DNA of 64,000 nt from NCBI RefSeq assembly GCF_036013935.1, contig NZ_CP107902.1:7101001-7165000 (forward strand), written 5' to 3'. Numbering within the stretch: the stretch's first letter is position 1; each line of letters begins with the position of its first letter. Source of the DNA: Streptomyces sp. NBC_00461. GTDB lineage: Bacteria; Actinomycetota; Actinomycetes; Streptomycetales; Streptomycetaceae. Both the position numbers and the translations under genes were made by a program. The notes beneath the pieces are model-generated. The model saw nothing but the letters and a program-made list of their open reading frames with translations. It was not told where the DNA came from and did no database searches. Positions 54,881-63,126 of the stretch are shown here, in pieces.

Positions 54881-55714
54881 ATTAGTCGTACGGTGTGGAG
54901 TTCCGCGGGGTCGGGTGGTGCTCGGTGTCGGGCCCGTCTGGCAGTTCGGGCACCAGTAGGTGGGGCGCTCGCGGGAGCCGTCGCCCTGGTCGGCCACGCG
55001 GACGGAGGCGTGGCAGCGCAGGCAGGGGCGGGGAGCCCGGCCGTACACGAAGAGGTCCTGGCCGCGGCGGCCCGTCGTCGTGCGGACCGGGCGGTCGCGG
55101 TTGGCCTCCAGGAGCCTCTTGGCGAGTTCCGGGAGCTTCGCGGCGCGGTCGGCGGGCAGTGCGCCGACGGGGAGCCAGGGGGTGGCGCCTAGCAGGAAGC
55201 AGAGCTCGCTCTTGTAGACATTGCCGATGCCGGCGAGGTTGCGCTGGTCCAGCAGGGCCTCGCCGAGGGGGCGGGCGGGGTCGGCGAGGAGGTTGGCGAG
55301 CGCCTGTTCGGGGTCCCAGTCCGGGCCGAGGAGGTCGGGTCCGAGGTGGCCGACGGCGCGCTGTTCGTCGGAGGTGCGGAGGATTTCGAGGACGGGGAGG
55401 CGGTAGCCGACGGCAGTGCGGTCCGCGTTGCCCAGGATCACTCGGATCTGGTGGGAGGGGCCGCCGGTCCAGCGCCGGCCGTTCGCGAACACCTTCCAGG
55501 AGCCGTCCATCCTCAGGTGCGAGTGGAGCGTCAGGCCGCCCTCGATGCGGGTCAGGAGGTGCTTGCCGCGCGGGGTGACGTCGAGGACGGTACGGCCGGT
55601 GAGGTCGGCCGTGGCGTACTTGGGCACCCGGAGGTCGCTTCGGGTCAGCACCTTGCCCGCGAGGGCATCGTGCAGGCGTCGCGCCGTCTGCCAGACCGTG
55701 TCTCCTTCGGGCAT
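54878..55714 (-). CDS. nei: Endonuclease VIII-like DNA glycosylase
   Basis: A 278-residue Fpg/Nei family glycosylase that removes oxidised pyrimidines and cleaves abasic sites. It starts PEGDTVWQTARRLHDAL: Pro2/Glu3 are the catalytic residues, and the W in the loop plus the lack of PELPEV point to Nei rather than Fpg. LLDQRNLAGIGNVYKSELCF is the helix-two-turn-helix. The C-terminal zinc finger has C-x2-C (CLRCH) and C-x2-C (CPNC). A basic Thr/Pro/Arg tail follows. Neighbour of lhr, another repair gene on the same strand. Confidence 0.94.
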   Translation of the reverse strand: MPEGDTVWQTARRLHDALAGKVLTRSDLRVPKYATADLTGRTVLDVTPRGKHLLTRIEGGLTLHSHLRMDGSWKVFANGRRWTGGPSHQIRVILGNADRTAVGYRLPVLEILRTSDEQRAVGHLGPDLLGPDWDPEQALANLLADPARPLGEALLDQRNLAGIGNVYKSELCFLLGATPWLPVGALPADRAAKLPELAKRLLEANRDRPVRTTTGRRGQDLFVYGRAPRPCLRCHASVRVADQGDGSRERPTYWCPNCQTGPTPSTTRPRGTPHRTTN

Positions 55715-55843
55715 GGGTCAAGGGTGGCACGTGCGGGAGGCGTACCGCCGGGGTCGACTACCAGGGTCGGCTACTGAGGTCGACTACCGGCAGGAGTGGG
55801 CCTGGCTCGGCGTGGTGTCCTCGTAGTCGCGTGCGAAGCGGGC

Positions 55844-58800
55844 TCATGCGCGCAGCCGTAGGCCGCGGGGGGTCGCGATGAAGCCTGCTCCTTCCAGGAG
55901 GGCGCCGATGGGGGACGTCAGGGCCGAGACGCCGTTGACCCGCTCCACCGTGACCGTGCCGAGGGAGCCCGCCCGGGCCGCCGTGGACAGGGCCTGGGCG
56001 GCTGCTTGCAGGCGCGGATCGTCCGCCGGGGCGCTGTCCGGGTCGGTGGGCCAGGCGAGCAGCGTCTTGCCGCCGCGCTCCATGTAGAGCGTCAGCTCGC
56101 CGTCGACCAGCACCACCAGGGAGCCCGCCTTACGGCCCGGCTTGTGCCCCGCGCCGGTCGGGGGTTCCGGCCAGGGGAGCGCCGCGCCGTACGCGTTCGC
56201 CGGGTCGGCGGCGGCCAGGACGACGGCCCGGGACTCGGGGGCGGGGCGGGGGCGGTGGCCGGGAAAGGCGGAGCCGTAGGAGCCGGGGGCGGAGCCCGGG
56301 CCGCCGCGGGGGCCGCCGGCGCCGGGGGCGGGGTAGTCGCGAGGTGAGATGTACTCGTCGCGCGAGCCGGGGGCCGGGGGGAAGCCGGAGTCGTCGGTGA
56401 AGCCGGTGAGCTCGAACCCGGGCCCGCTGCGGCGGGCAGCGTCGTCGGGCGGGGTGCCGCCGGACGGGATGTCGCCGGTCGGGGTGGAGCCGTCCGCCGA
56501 TTCGAAGCCGGCGGTCCAGTCGAAGGTGCCGGGATCGTTCGGGTCGTACGGGTCGTGAGGCGTGTGGCCGTGGGGCGGGTCGGCATCGGCGGTGTGGTCG
56601 CCGGGAGCGGTGAAGGCGTGGGGCGAGCCGAAGGGGGCGGCAGGAAAGGCGCCCGGGGCGCCGTCGGCGAACGGCTGTGGCAAGGCTTCGCCGCGGTCGC
56701 GGGCGTTCGACACCGCGCGCAGTCGGTCCACCGCGCCGTCCATCGCGAACTGTGCCGCGCCGAGCCCCTCCACCACATAGCCACGCCGAGCCTGGCCGCT
56801 CTCCTCGAACGCGGACAGTATGCGGTACGTCGCCGAGAAGCCGCCCTCGATGCCCTCCGCGGAGACGGCTCCCCGGGTGACCACGCCGTGCCGGTCGAGG
56901 AGGGTGCGGGCGACGGCGTGTGCGCGCACCGTCGGGTCCGCTTCGCGTGGTGGGAGCAGGGACCAGCGGCCGGCCACGGTCGGTGGCCCGCTGCGGGAGG
57001 CGGGGCGCGCGGCGGCGGTGAGGGAGCCGTAACGCCCGCGCGGGACGCTGCGCTTGGCGCGGTGGGCTGTGGAGCCGGCGGTGCGGCCCGAGCCCAGGAG
57101 CGAGCGCATGGGGGTCAGCGTGTCGTTCGTGAGGTGTCCGGACCAGGCCAGGTCCCAGACGGTGTCGGCCAGTTGGGGATCGGTGACGTCGGGGTGGGTG
57201 GTCGCGCGGACCTGGTCGGTGATCTGGCGGAAGAACAGGCCGTAGCCCCCGGAGAGGGCGTCCAGGACGGACTGGTGCAGCGCCGTCAGCTCCAGGGGGT
57301 GCGGTGGGGGCAGGAGCAGGGGAGCCGCGTCCGCCAGGTACAGGGAGACCCAGCCGTCCTTGCCGGGGAGGGCCCCCGCGCCCGCCCAGACGATTTCTCC
57401 GGCGGCGGTGAGTTCGTCGAGCATCGCGGGCGTGTAGTTGGCGACACGGGACGGCAGGACCAGCTTCTCCAGGGCCGACGCGGGCACGGACGCCCCCTGC
57501 AACTGCTCTACTGCACGCACCAGTCCGTCGATGCCGCGCAGCCCATGCCCCTTGCCGATGTGCTGCCACTGCGGGAGGAACTGGGCGAGCGCGGCCGGCG
57601 CCACCGGCTCCAGCTCGTGCCGCAGCGCGGCAAGGGAACGGCGACGCAGACGGCGCAGCACGGCCGCGTCGCACCACTCCTGGCCGATGCCCGCCGGGTG
57701 GAACTCCCCTTGTACGACACGGCCGTTCGCGGCGAGGCGCTGCAGCGCGCCCTCGGTGACCGCCACGCCCAGGCCGAAGCGGGCAGCCGCGGTGGTCGAC
57801 GTGAAGGGGCCGTGGGTGCGTGCGTAACGGGCGAGGAGGTCGCCGAGCGGATCCTTCACCGGTTCCGTGAAGGCCTCCGGGACGCCGACCGGCAGGGCTG
57901 TGCCGAGGGCGTCGCGCAGGCGGCCCGCATCCTCGATCGCCGCCCAGTGGTCGGCGCCGGCGACACGGACCTTGATCGCGCGGCGGGCGCGGGCCAGCTC
58001 CTGCGCCCACGGGGGCTCGGCGCCTCGCTCGACCAGCTCGGCGTCGGTCAGGGGGCCGAGCAGGCGCAGAAGGTCGGCGACTCCCTCGGCGTCCTTGACG
58101 CGCCGGTCCTCGGTGAGCCACTGGAGCTCACGCTCCAGCTCGGTCAGCACTTCGGCGTCGAGCAGCTCCCGCAGCTCCGCCTGGCCCAGCAGCTCGGCCA
58201 GCAGCCGCGAGTCCAGGGAGAGCGCGGCGGCGCGGCGCTCGGCGAGCGGCGAGTCCCCCTCGTACAGGAACTGGGCGACGTATCCGAAGAGGAGGGAGCG
58301 GGCGAAGGGGGAGGGCTCGGGAGTGGTGACCTCGACCAGGCGCACCTTGCGGGACTCCAGGTCGCCCATCAGCTCGACCAGCCCGGGTACGTCGAAGACG
58401 TCCTGGAGGCACTCGCGGACCGCCTCCAGGACGATCGGGAACGAGCCGAACTCGCTGGCCACCTGGAGAAGTTGGGACGCGCGCTGGCGCTGCTGCCACA
58501 GCGGGGTGCGCTTGCCCGGGTTGCGGCGGGGCAGCAGCAGCGCGCGGGCGGCGCACTCGCGGAAGCGGGACGCGAACAGGGCGGAGCTGCCGACCTGGTC
58601 GGTGACGACCTGGTTCACCTCGCCCTTGTCGAAGACGACGTCAGCAGCGCCCACGGGCGCCTGGTCGGCGTCGTATTCCGTGCCCGCCTTCATCGGTTTC
58701 TGGTCGAGCAGGTCCAGGCTCATGAGGTCGGCGTCGGGCAGGCGCAGGACGATGCCGTCGTCGGCGTGCATGACCTGGGCGTCCATGCCGTACCGCTCGG

Positions 58801-60934
58801 AGAGCTTGGCGCCGAGGGCGAGGGCCCACGGGGCGTGCACCTGGGCGCCGAAGGGGGAGTGCACGACGACCCGCCAGTCGCCGAGCTCGTCACGGAAGCG
58901 CTCGACGACGATCGTGAGGTCGTCCGGGACGTGGCCGCAGGCCTCGCGCTGCTCGTCCAGATACGACAGGACGTTGTCCGCGGCCCAGGCGTCCAGGCCC
59001 GCAGCGAGGAGGCGCAGTCGGGCGTCCTCCTTGGGCAGCGAGCCCACCTCGCGCAGGAACTGGCCCACCGCGCGGCCCAGTTCGAGCGGCCGGCCCAGCT
59101 GGTCGCCCTTCCAGAAGGGGAGTCGGCCCGGCACGCCCGGCGCGGGGGAGACCAGGACGCGGTCGCGCGTGATGTCCTCGATGCGCCAGGAACTGGTGCC
59201 GAGCGTGAAGACATCGCCGACCCGTGACTCGTAGACCATCTCCTCGTCCAGCTCGCCGACCCGGCCGCCGCCCTTCTTGGGGTCGGCTCCGGCGAGGAAG
59301 ACCCCGAAGAGCCCGCGGTCGGGGATGGTGCCCCCGGAGGTGACGGCGAGGCGCTGGGCGCCGGGGCGGCCCGTGATCGTGCCGGCGACGCGGTCCCACA
59401 CCACGCGCGGGCGCAGCTCGGCGAACGCGTCGGACGGGTAGCGGCCCGCGAGCATGTCGAGGACAGCCGTGAACGCCGACTCGGGGAGCGAGGCGAAGGG
59501 GGCGGCGCGGCGGACCGTGGCGAGAAGGTCGTCGACCTGCCAGGTGTCCAGCGCCGTCATCGCCACGATCTGCTGTGCCAGCACGTCCAGGGGGTTGGTG
59601 GGGACCTTCAGGGACTCGATGGAACCGGTGCGCATGCGCTCGGTGACCACGGCCGCCTGGACGAGGTCGCCGCGGTACTTCGGGAAGACCACGCCGGTGG
59701 AGACCGCGCCCACCTGGTGTCCCGCGCGGCCGACGCGCTGCAGGCCGGAGGCGACGGACGGCGGGGACTCGACCTGGACGACGAGGTCGACCGCCCCCAT
59801 GTCGATGCCCAGTTCGAGGCTCGAGGTCGCGACCACGGCGGGCAGGCGGCCCGCCTTGAGGTCCTCCTCGACGAGGGCGCGCTGCTCCTTCGAGACCGAG
59901 CCGTGGTGGGCACGCGCGATGACGGGCGGCGCGCCCTGCGCCGCTCCGGAGCCGCCCATGAGTTCGGCCGGTGCGTGGTGCTCGTCCAGGGGTTCGCCGG
60001 TGGCCCGCTCGTACGCGATCTCGTTGAGCCTGTTGCACAGGCGCTCCGCGAGGCGGCGGGAGTTGGCGAACACGATCGTGGAGCGGTGAGCCTGGACGAG
60101 GTCGGCGATCCGCTCCTCGACGTGCGGCCAGATCGACGGGCGCTCCGCGCCTTCGGATCCCTCGGCGACCGGTGAGCCGCCCAGCTCGCCCAGGTCCTCG
60201 ACCGGGACGACGACCGAGAGGTCGAACTCCTTGCCCGACTTCGGCTGGACGATCTCCACCTTGCGGCGCGGCGAGAGGTAGCGGGCGATCTCGTCGACCG
60301 GGCGGACGGTCGCGGAGAGGCCGATGCGTCGGGCCGGCTTCGGCAGGATCTCGTCCAGCCGCTCCAGGGAGAGCGCGAGATGGGCGCCGCGCTTGGTGCC
60401 CGCCACAGCGTGCACCTCGTCGAGGATCACCGTCTCGATGCCGGTCAGCGCGTCGCGCGTGGCTGACGTCAGCATCAGGAAAAGGGACTCCGGGGTGGTG
60501 ATCAGAATGTCCGGAGGCCGGGTGGACAGGGCGCGGCGCTCGGCGGGCGGGGTGTCGCCTGAGCGGATGCCCACCTTCACCTCGGGCTCGGGCAGCCCCA
60601 GGCGTACGGATTCCTGGCGGATGCCGGTCAGCGGGCTGCGGAGGTTGCGCTCGACGTCGACCGCGAGGGCCTTGAGCGGTGACACGTACAGGACGCGGCA
60701 ACGCTTGCGGGGGTCGGCCGGCGGGGGTGTCGAGGCCAGCTGGTCCAGGGCGGCGAGGAACGCGGCCAGAGTCTTGCCGGAACCGGTGGGGGCCACCACC
60801 AGCACGTCCGACCCCGCACCGATGGCCTGCCACGCGCCCGCCTGGGCCGCGGTGGGCGCGGAGAAGGCCCCCGTGAACCAGCCGCGGGTCGCGGGGGAGA
60901 AGCCGTCGAGGGCTCGGTGTGCGGAGCTGACCAT
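55844..60934 (-). CDS. lhr: Lhr-type ATP-dependent DNA helicase
   Basis: A 1696-residue Lhr superfamily-2 helicase (3'-5' DNA or RNA:DNA unwinding, DNA repair). ATG 60934 (MVSSAHRALDGFSPATRGWF) follows AGGA at 8 bases. Motifs: VVAPTGSGKTLAAFLAALD (Walker A), DEVHAVAGTKRGAHLALSLERLD, LSATVRP, VATSSLELGIDMGAVDLV and QRVGRAGHQVG. The Lhr winged-helix core follows, and the Lhr C-terminal region. A Pro/Asp/Gly-rich disordered insertion (nt about 56270-56690) interrupts the C-terminal part. The last 100 residues (SLVVLVDGELTLYMERGGKTLLAW) are the conserved Lhr C-terminus. Mycobacterial Lhr is about 1500 residues, so this is a somewhat extended form. Confidence 0.95.
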   Translation of the reverse strand: MVSSAHRALDGFSPATRGWFTGAFSAPTAAQAGAWQAIGAGSDVLVVAPTGSGKTLAAFLAALDQLASTPPPADPRKRCRVLYVSPLKALAVDVERNLRSPLTGIRQESVRLGLPEPEVKVGIRSGDTPPAERRALSTRPPDILITTPESLFLMLTSATRDALTGIETVILDEVHAVAGTKRGAHLALSLERLDEILPKPARRIGLSATVRPVDEIARYLSPRRKVEIVQPKSGKEFDLSVVVPVEDLGELGGSPVAEGSEGAERPSIWPHVEERIADLVQAHRSTIVFANSRRLAERLCNRLNEIAYERATGEPLDEHHAPAELMGGSGAAQGAPPVIARAHHGSVSKEQRALVEEDLKAGRLPAVVATSSLELGIDMGAVDLVVQVESPPSVASGLQRVGRAGHQVGAVSTGVVFPKYRGDLVQAAVVTERMRTGSIESLKVPTNPLDVLAQQIVAMTALDTWQVDDLLATVRRAAPFASLPESAFTAVLDMLAGRYPSDAFAELRPRVVWDRVAGTITGRPGAQRLAVTSGGTIPDRGLFGVFLAGADPKKGGGRVGELDEEMVYESRVGDVFTLGTSSWRIEDITRDRVLVSPAPGVPGRLPFWKGDQLGRPLELGRAVGQFLREVGSLPKEDARLRLLAAGLDAWAADNVLSYLDEQREACGHVPDDLTIVVERFRDELGDWRVVVHSPFGAQVHAPWALALGAKLSERYGMDAQVMHADDGIVLRLPDADLMSLDLLDQKPMKAGTEYDADQAPVGAADVVFDKGEVNQVVTDQVGSSALFASRFRECAARALLLPRRNPGKRTPLWQQRQRASQLLQVASEFGSFPIVLEAVRECLQDVFDVPGLVELMGDLESRKVRLVEVTTPEPSPFARSLLFGYVAQFLYEGDSPLAERRAAALSLDSRLLAELLGQAELRELLDAEVLTELERELQWLTEDRRVKDAEGVADLLRLLGPLTDAELVERGAEPPWAQELARARRAIKVRVAGADHWAAIEDAGRLRDALGTALPVGVPEAFTEPVKDPLGDLLARYARTHGPFTSTTAAARFGLGVAVTEGALQRLAANGRVVQGEFHPAGIGQEWCDAAVLRRLRRRSLAALRHELEPVAPAALAQFLPQWQHIGKGHGLRGIDGLVRAVEQLQGASVPASALEKLVLPSRVANYTPAMLDELTAAGEIVWAGAGALPGKDGWVSLYLADAAPLLLPPPHPLELTALHQSVLDALSGGYGLFFRQITDQVRATTHPDVTDPQLADTVWDLAWSGHLTNDTLTPMRSLLGSGRTAGSTAHRAKRSVPRGRYGSLTAAARPASRSGPPTVAGRWSLLPPREADPTVRAHAVARTLLDRHGVVTRGAVSAEGIEGGFSATYRILSAFEESGQARRGYVVEGLGAAQFAMDGAVDRLRAVSNARDRGEALPQPFADGAPGAFPAAPFGSPHAFTAPGDHTADADPPHGHTPHDPYDPNDPGTFDWTAGFESADGSTPTGDIPSGGTPPDDAARRSGPGFELTGFTDDSGFPPAPGSRDEYISPRDYPAPGAGGPRGGPGSAPGSYGSAFPGHRPRPAPESRAVVLAAADPANAYGAALPWPEPPTGAGHKPGRKAGSLVVLVDGELTLYMERGGKTLLAWPTDPDSAPADDPRLQAAAQALSTAARAGSLGTVTVERVNGVSALTSPIGALLEGAGFIATPRGLRLRA

Positions 60935-61109
60935 GCGTCCATCCTGCACCCGACCACTGACAACTGCTCTGACCTGGGAAGACGACGGATCGAATCGGAT
61001 CTGGAGCAGGGCCGCCCGCCGTGGGGGTGGGAAGCCGCCTGCTGAGAGGGCCGAGAGCCAGCCGCCGTGAGGTCGAGAGCCGTCCGTCGTGAGGGCCGAG
61101 AATGGAGGC

Positions 61110-62075
61110 ATGGCGAGTTCGGGGAAGGAGCTGGCGCGGCACTGGCAGTACGCCGAGCTGCCCGGGGTCGATCTGCTGCGGGCTCGGTACATCCGCAAGG
61201 AGTTTGTGCGGCACACGCACGAGAACTTCGTGATCGCCGCCATCGCGGACGGGGTCGAGGTCTTTCATCACCGCGGGGCCGATCAGTACGCCGGGGCGGG
61301 GGCGCTCGCACTGGTCAATCCTGATACCCCGCACACGGGGAGGGCCGGCGTGCCTGAGGGGTGGCGGTACGGGGCCGTGTATCCGTCGGCCGACGTGGTG
61401 GGCGCGATCGCCGCCGAGACCACTCTCATCCGCGGGACGCCGGGGTTCGTCAGCCCGGTGCTCGACGATCCGTACACCGTGGTGCTCGTGCATCAGGTGC
61501 TGCGTGCCGCCGAGGACGGCAACGCGCTGGCCGCCGACACGCTGCTGCGGGTCGCCGTGACCAGGCTGCTGCGGCTGAACGGCGGGCCGCTCCCGCAACG
61601 GGAGGTCCGGACGGCAGGAGCCCGGATCGCGGCACGCGCGCGTGCCGTGCTCGAGGAGCACATGGTCGAGCCACCGACCCTGGAGAGACTCGCGGCCGAT
61701 CTCGGTACCAGGCCGTTCGCGCTGCTGCGGGCGTTCCGGGACGCCTACGGGATGCCGCCCCACACCTGGCTCACGGACGCCCGGGTGCGGCAGGCGCGGC
61801 GGCTGCTGGACGCCGGTACGACGCTCGCCGAGGCGGCCCTCGCCGTCGGGTTCACCGATCAGCCGCACCTGAACCGCCACTTCACCCGGATCGTCGGCGT
61901 GCCCCCGGGCGCGTACCGGCGGGAGCGCAAGAACGTACAAGACGCGCGCGGGGGACTGCTCCTACCGTCGGACGTGTGGCAGAACAGACAGCACTCGCGG
62001 ACATACGCCCCGGGGACGGCGGAAAACCGGACGCCGTCGTCGTACGGGACGCACTCGGAGTCGGCGTCGCCGTAG
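61110..62075 (+). CDS. AraC-family transcriptional regulator
   Basis: A 321-residue regulator. The N-terminal cupin-like effector domain (LLRARYIRKEFVRHTHENFVIAAIADG...NPDTPHTGRA) is followed by the AraC double HTH (about residues 180-275): EPPTLERLAADLGTRPFALLRAFRDAYGMPPHTWL and RQARRLLDAGTTLAEAALAVGFTDQPHLNRHFTRIVGVPPGAY. ATG 61110 is the first residue of the family-like sequence; the ribosome binding site is not obvious. AraC regulators of this type often adjoin AzlC/AzlD exporter genes and control them. The last 33 codons overlap azlC. Confidence 0.9.
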   Translation: MASSGKELARHWQYAELPGVDLLRARYIRKEFVRHTHENFVIAAIADGVEVFHHRGADQYAGAGALALVNPDTPHTGRAGVPEGWRYGAVYPSADVVGAIAAETTLIRGTPGFVSPVLDDPYTVVLVHQVLRAAEDGNALAADTLLRVAVTRLLRLNGGPLPQREVRTAGARIAARARAVLEEHMVEPPTLERLAADLGTRPFALLRAFRDAYGMPPHTWLTDARVRQARRLLDAGTTLAEAALAVGFTDQPHLNRHFTRIVGVPPGAYRRERKNVQDARGGLLLPSDVWQNRQHSRTYAPGTAENRTPSSYGTHSESASP

Positions 62076-62809
62076 GACTGTCCGGCTTCGCCTTCGGGGT
62101 GACCTCGGCCGGCAGCGGGCTCACGGTGCTGCAGACCTGCGCGCTCAGCCTCCTGGTGTTCACCGGAGCGTCCCAGTTCGCGCTCGTGGGGGCGCTCTCG
62201 GCCGGGGGCAACCCGCTCACGGCAGCGGCGGGCGCCTTCTTCCTGGGTGTGCGCAACGCCTTCTACGGGCTGCGCCTGTCCCAGTTGCTGGCCCTCCCGC
62301 GCGCGGTGCGGCCGTTCGCCGCCCAGTGGGTCATCGACGAGACGACCGCGGTCGCGCTGGCGCAGCCCACACGGCGCAGCACGCGGATCGGGTTCGCCGT
62401 CACCGGGCTCAGCCTGTACGTGCTGTGGAACCTCACCACGCTGCTCGGCGCACTGGGCGCCAAGGCCATCGGGGACACCGACGCATGGGGCCTCGACGCG
62501 GCAGGCCCCGCCGTCTTCCTGGCGCTGCTCGCGCCGATGCTCAAGACCACCACCGAGCGCACCGTCGCCGGCCTCGCAGTCCTCCTGGGGCTCGGTCTGC
62601 TGCCCGTGCTGCCCGCCGGAGTGCCCGTCCTGGTGGCTGCGCTCGCGGCGCCCGCCGTCCTCTGCCTGGAAGGCCGCCGCAAGGGAACATCACACAACGA
62701 CGCGCGCGGGAACGACGTACCGGGCGACGCGCACGAGGACCACGTACCGGGCGACGCGCACCGCAACGACATACCGCGCGAGAACGACGTACCAGAGGAG
62801 GACCGTTGA
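61976..62809 (+). CDS. AzlC-family branched-chain amino acid exporter subunit
   Basis: A 277-residue membrane protein, the large subunit of AzlCD-type branched-chain amino acid exporters. It has the family start LGVGVAVGLSGFAFGVTSAG, the motif FTGASQFALVGAL, RNAFYGLRLSQLL and about six to seven hydrophobic helices. GTG 61976 overlaps the AraC gene by 100 bases and is 7 bases after TACCGT, so a separate leaderless transcript is possible. The C-terminal 35 residues (GNDVPGDAHEDHVPGDAH...) are a charged repeat tail encoded by a 27-bp tandem repeat and are not typical of AzlC. Overlaps azlD by 4 bp. Confidence 0.92.
   Translation: MAEQTALADIRPGDGGKPDAVVVRDALGVGVAVGLSGFAFGVTSAGSGLTVLQTCALSLLVFTGASQFALVGALSAGGNPLTAAAGAFFLGVRNAFYGLRLSQLLALPRAVRPFAAQWVIDETTAVALAQPTRRSTRIGFAVTGLSLYVLWNLTTLLGALGAKAIGDTDAWGLDAAGPAVFLALLAPMLKTTTERTVAGLAVLLGLGLLPVLPAGVPVLVAALAAPAVLCLEGRRKGTSHNDARGNDVPGDAHEDHVPGDAHRNDIPRENDVPEEDR
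62716..62761 (+). repeat. 27-bp period repeat in the AzlC tail
   Basis: The 19-base string CGTACCGGGCGACGCGCAC occurs at 62716-62734 and again at 62743-62761; a third, degenerate copy follows (ATACCGCGCGAG). It encodes DVPGDAH-type repeats at the AzlC C-terminus. Confidence 0.85.
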
Positions 62810-63114
62810 ACACCTGGATCGCGATCGGCGCGACGGCCCTCGGCTGCTACGTCGTCAAGCTCGCCGGACTGCTCGTCCCCGCGGGCGCCCTGGAGAGGCC
62901 GCTGGTCAGGCGTCTGGCCGCGCTGCTGCCGGTGGCCCTACTGGCCGCGCTCACGGCCCAGCAGACCTTCGCCGACGGGCACGCCCTGGTGCTCGACGCG
63001 AGGGTCGCGGGGCTTGGCGCGGCGGCTCTGGCGCTGGTCCTGCGCGCTCCGTTCCTACTCGTCGTGGCGGCGGCCGTGGTGGTGACCGCCGGGGTGCGGG
63101 CCATGGGAGGTTGA
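62806..63114 (+). CDS. AzlD-family exporter subunit
   Basis: A 102-residue small membrane protein with four hydrophobic segments (IAIGATALGCYVVKLAGLLV, LAALLPVALLAALTA, AGLGAAALALVLRAPFLLVV, AAAVVVTAGVRAMGG), the small partner of AzlC. The TTG start overlaps the AzlC stop (TTGA), and GAGGAGG lies 5 bases before. Together the pair should export branched-chain or related amino acids. Confidence 0.92.
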   Translation: MNTWIAIGATALGCYVVKLAGLLVPAGALERPLVRRLAALLPVALLAALTAQQTFADGHALVLDARVAGLGAAALALVLRAPFLLVVAAAVVVTAGVRAMGG

Positions 63115-63126
63115 CGGCCTCCGTGG

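Noticed and set aside
56555..59227. 890-codon plus-strand frame opposite lhr
   Set aside because: Antisense artefact of high GC3; low-complexity sequence with no motifs, whereas lhr motifs continue through the same region on the other strand.
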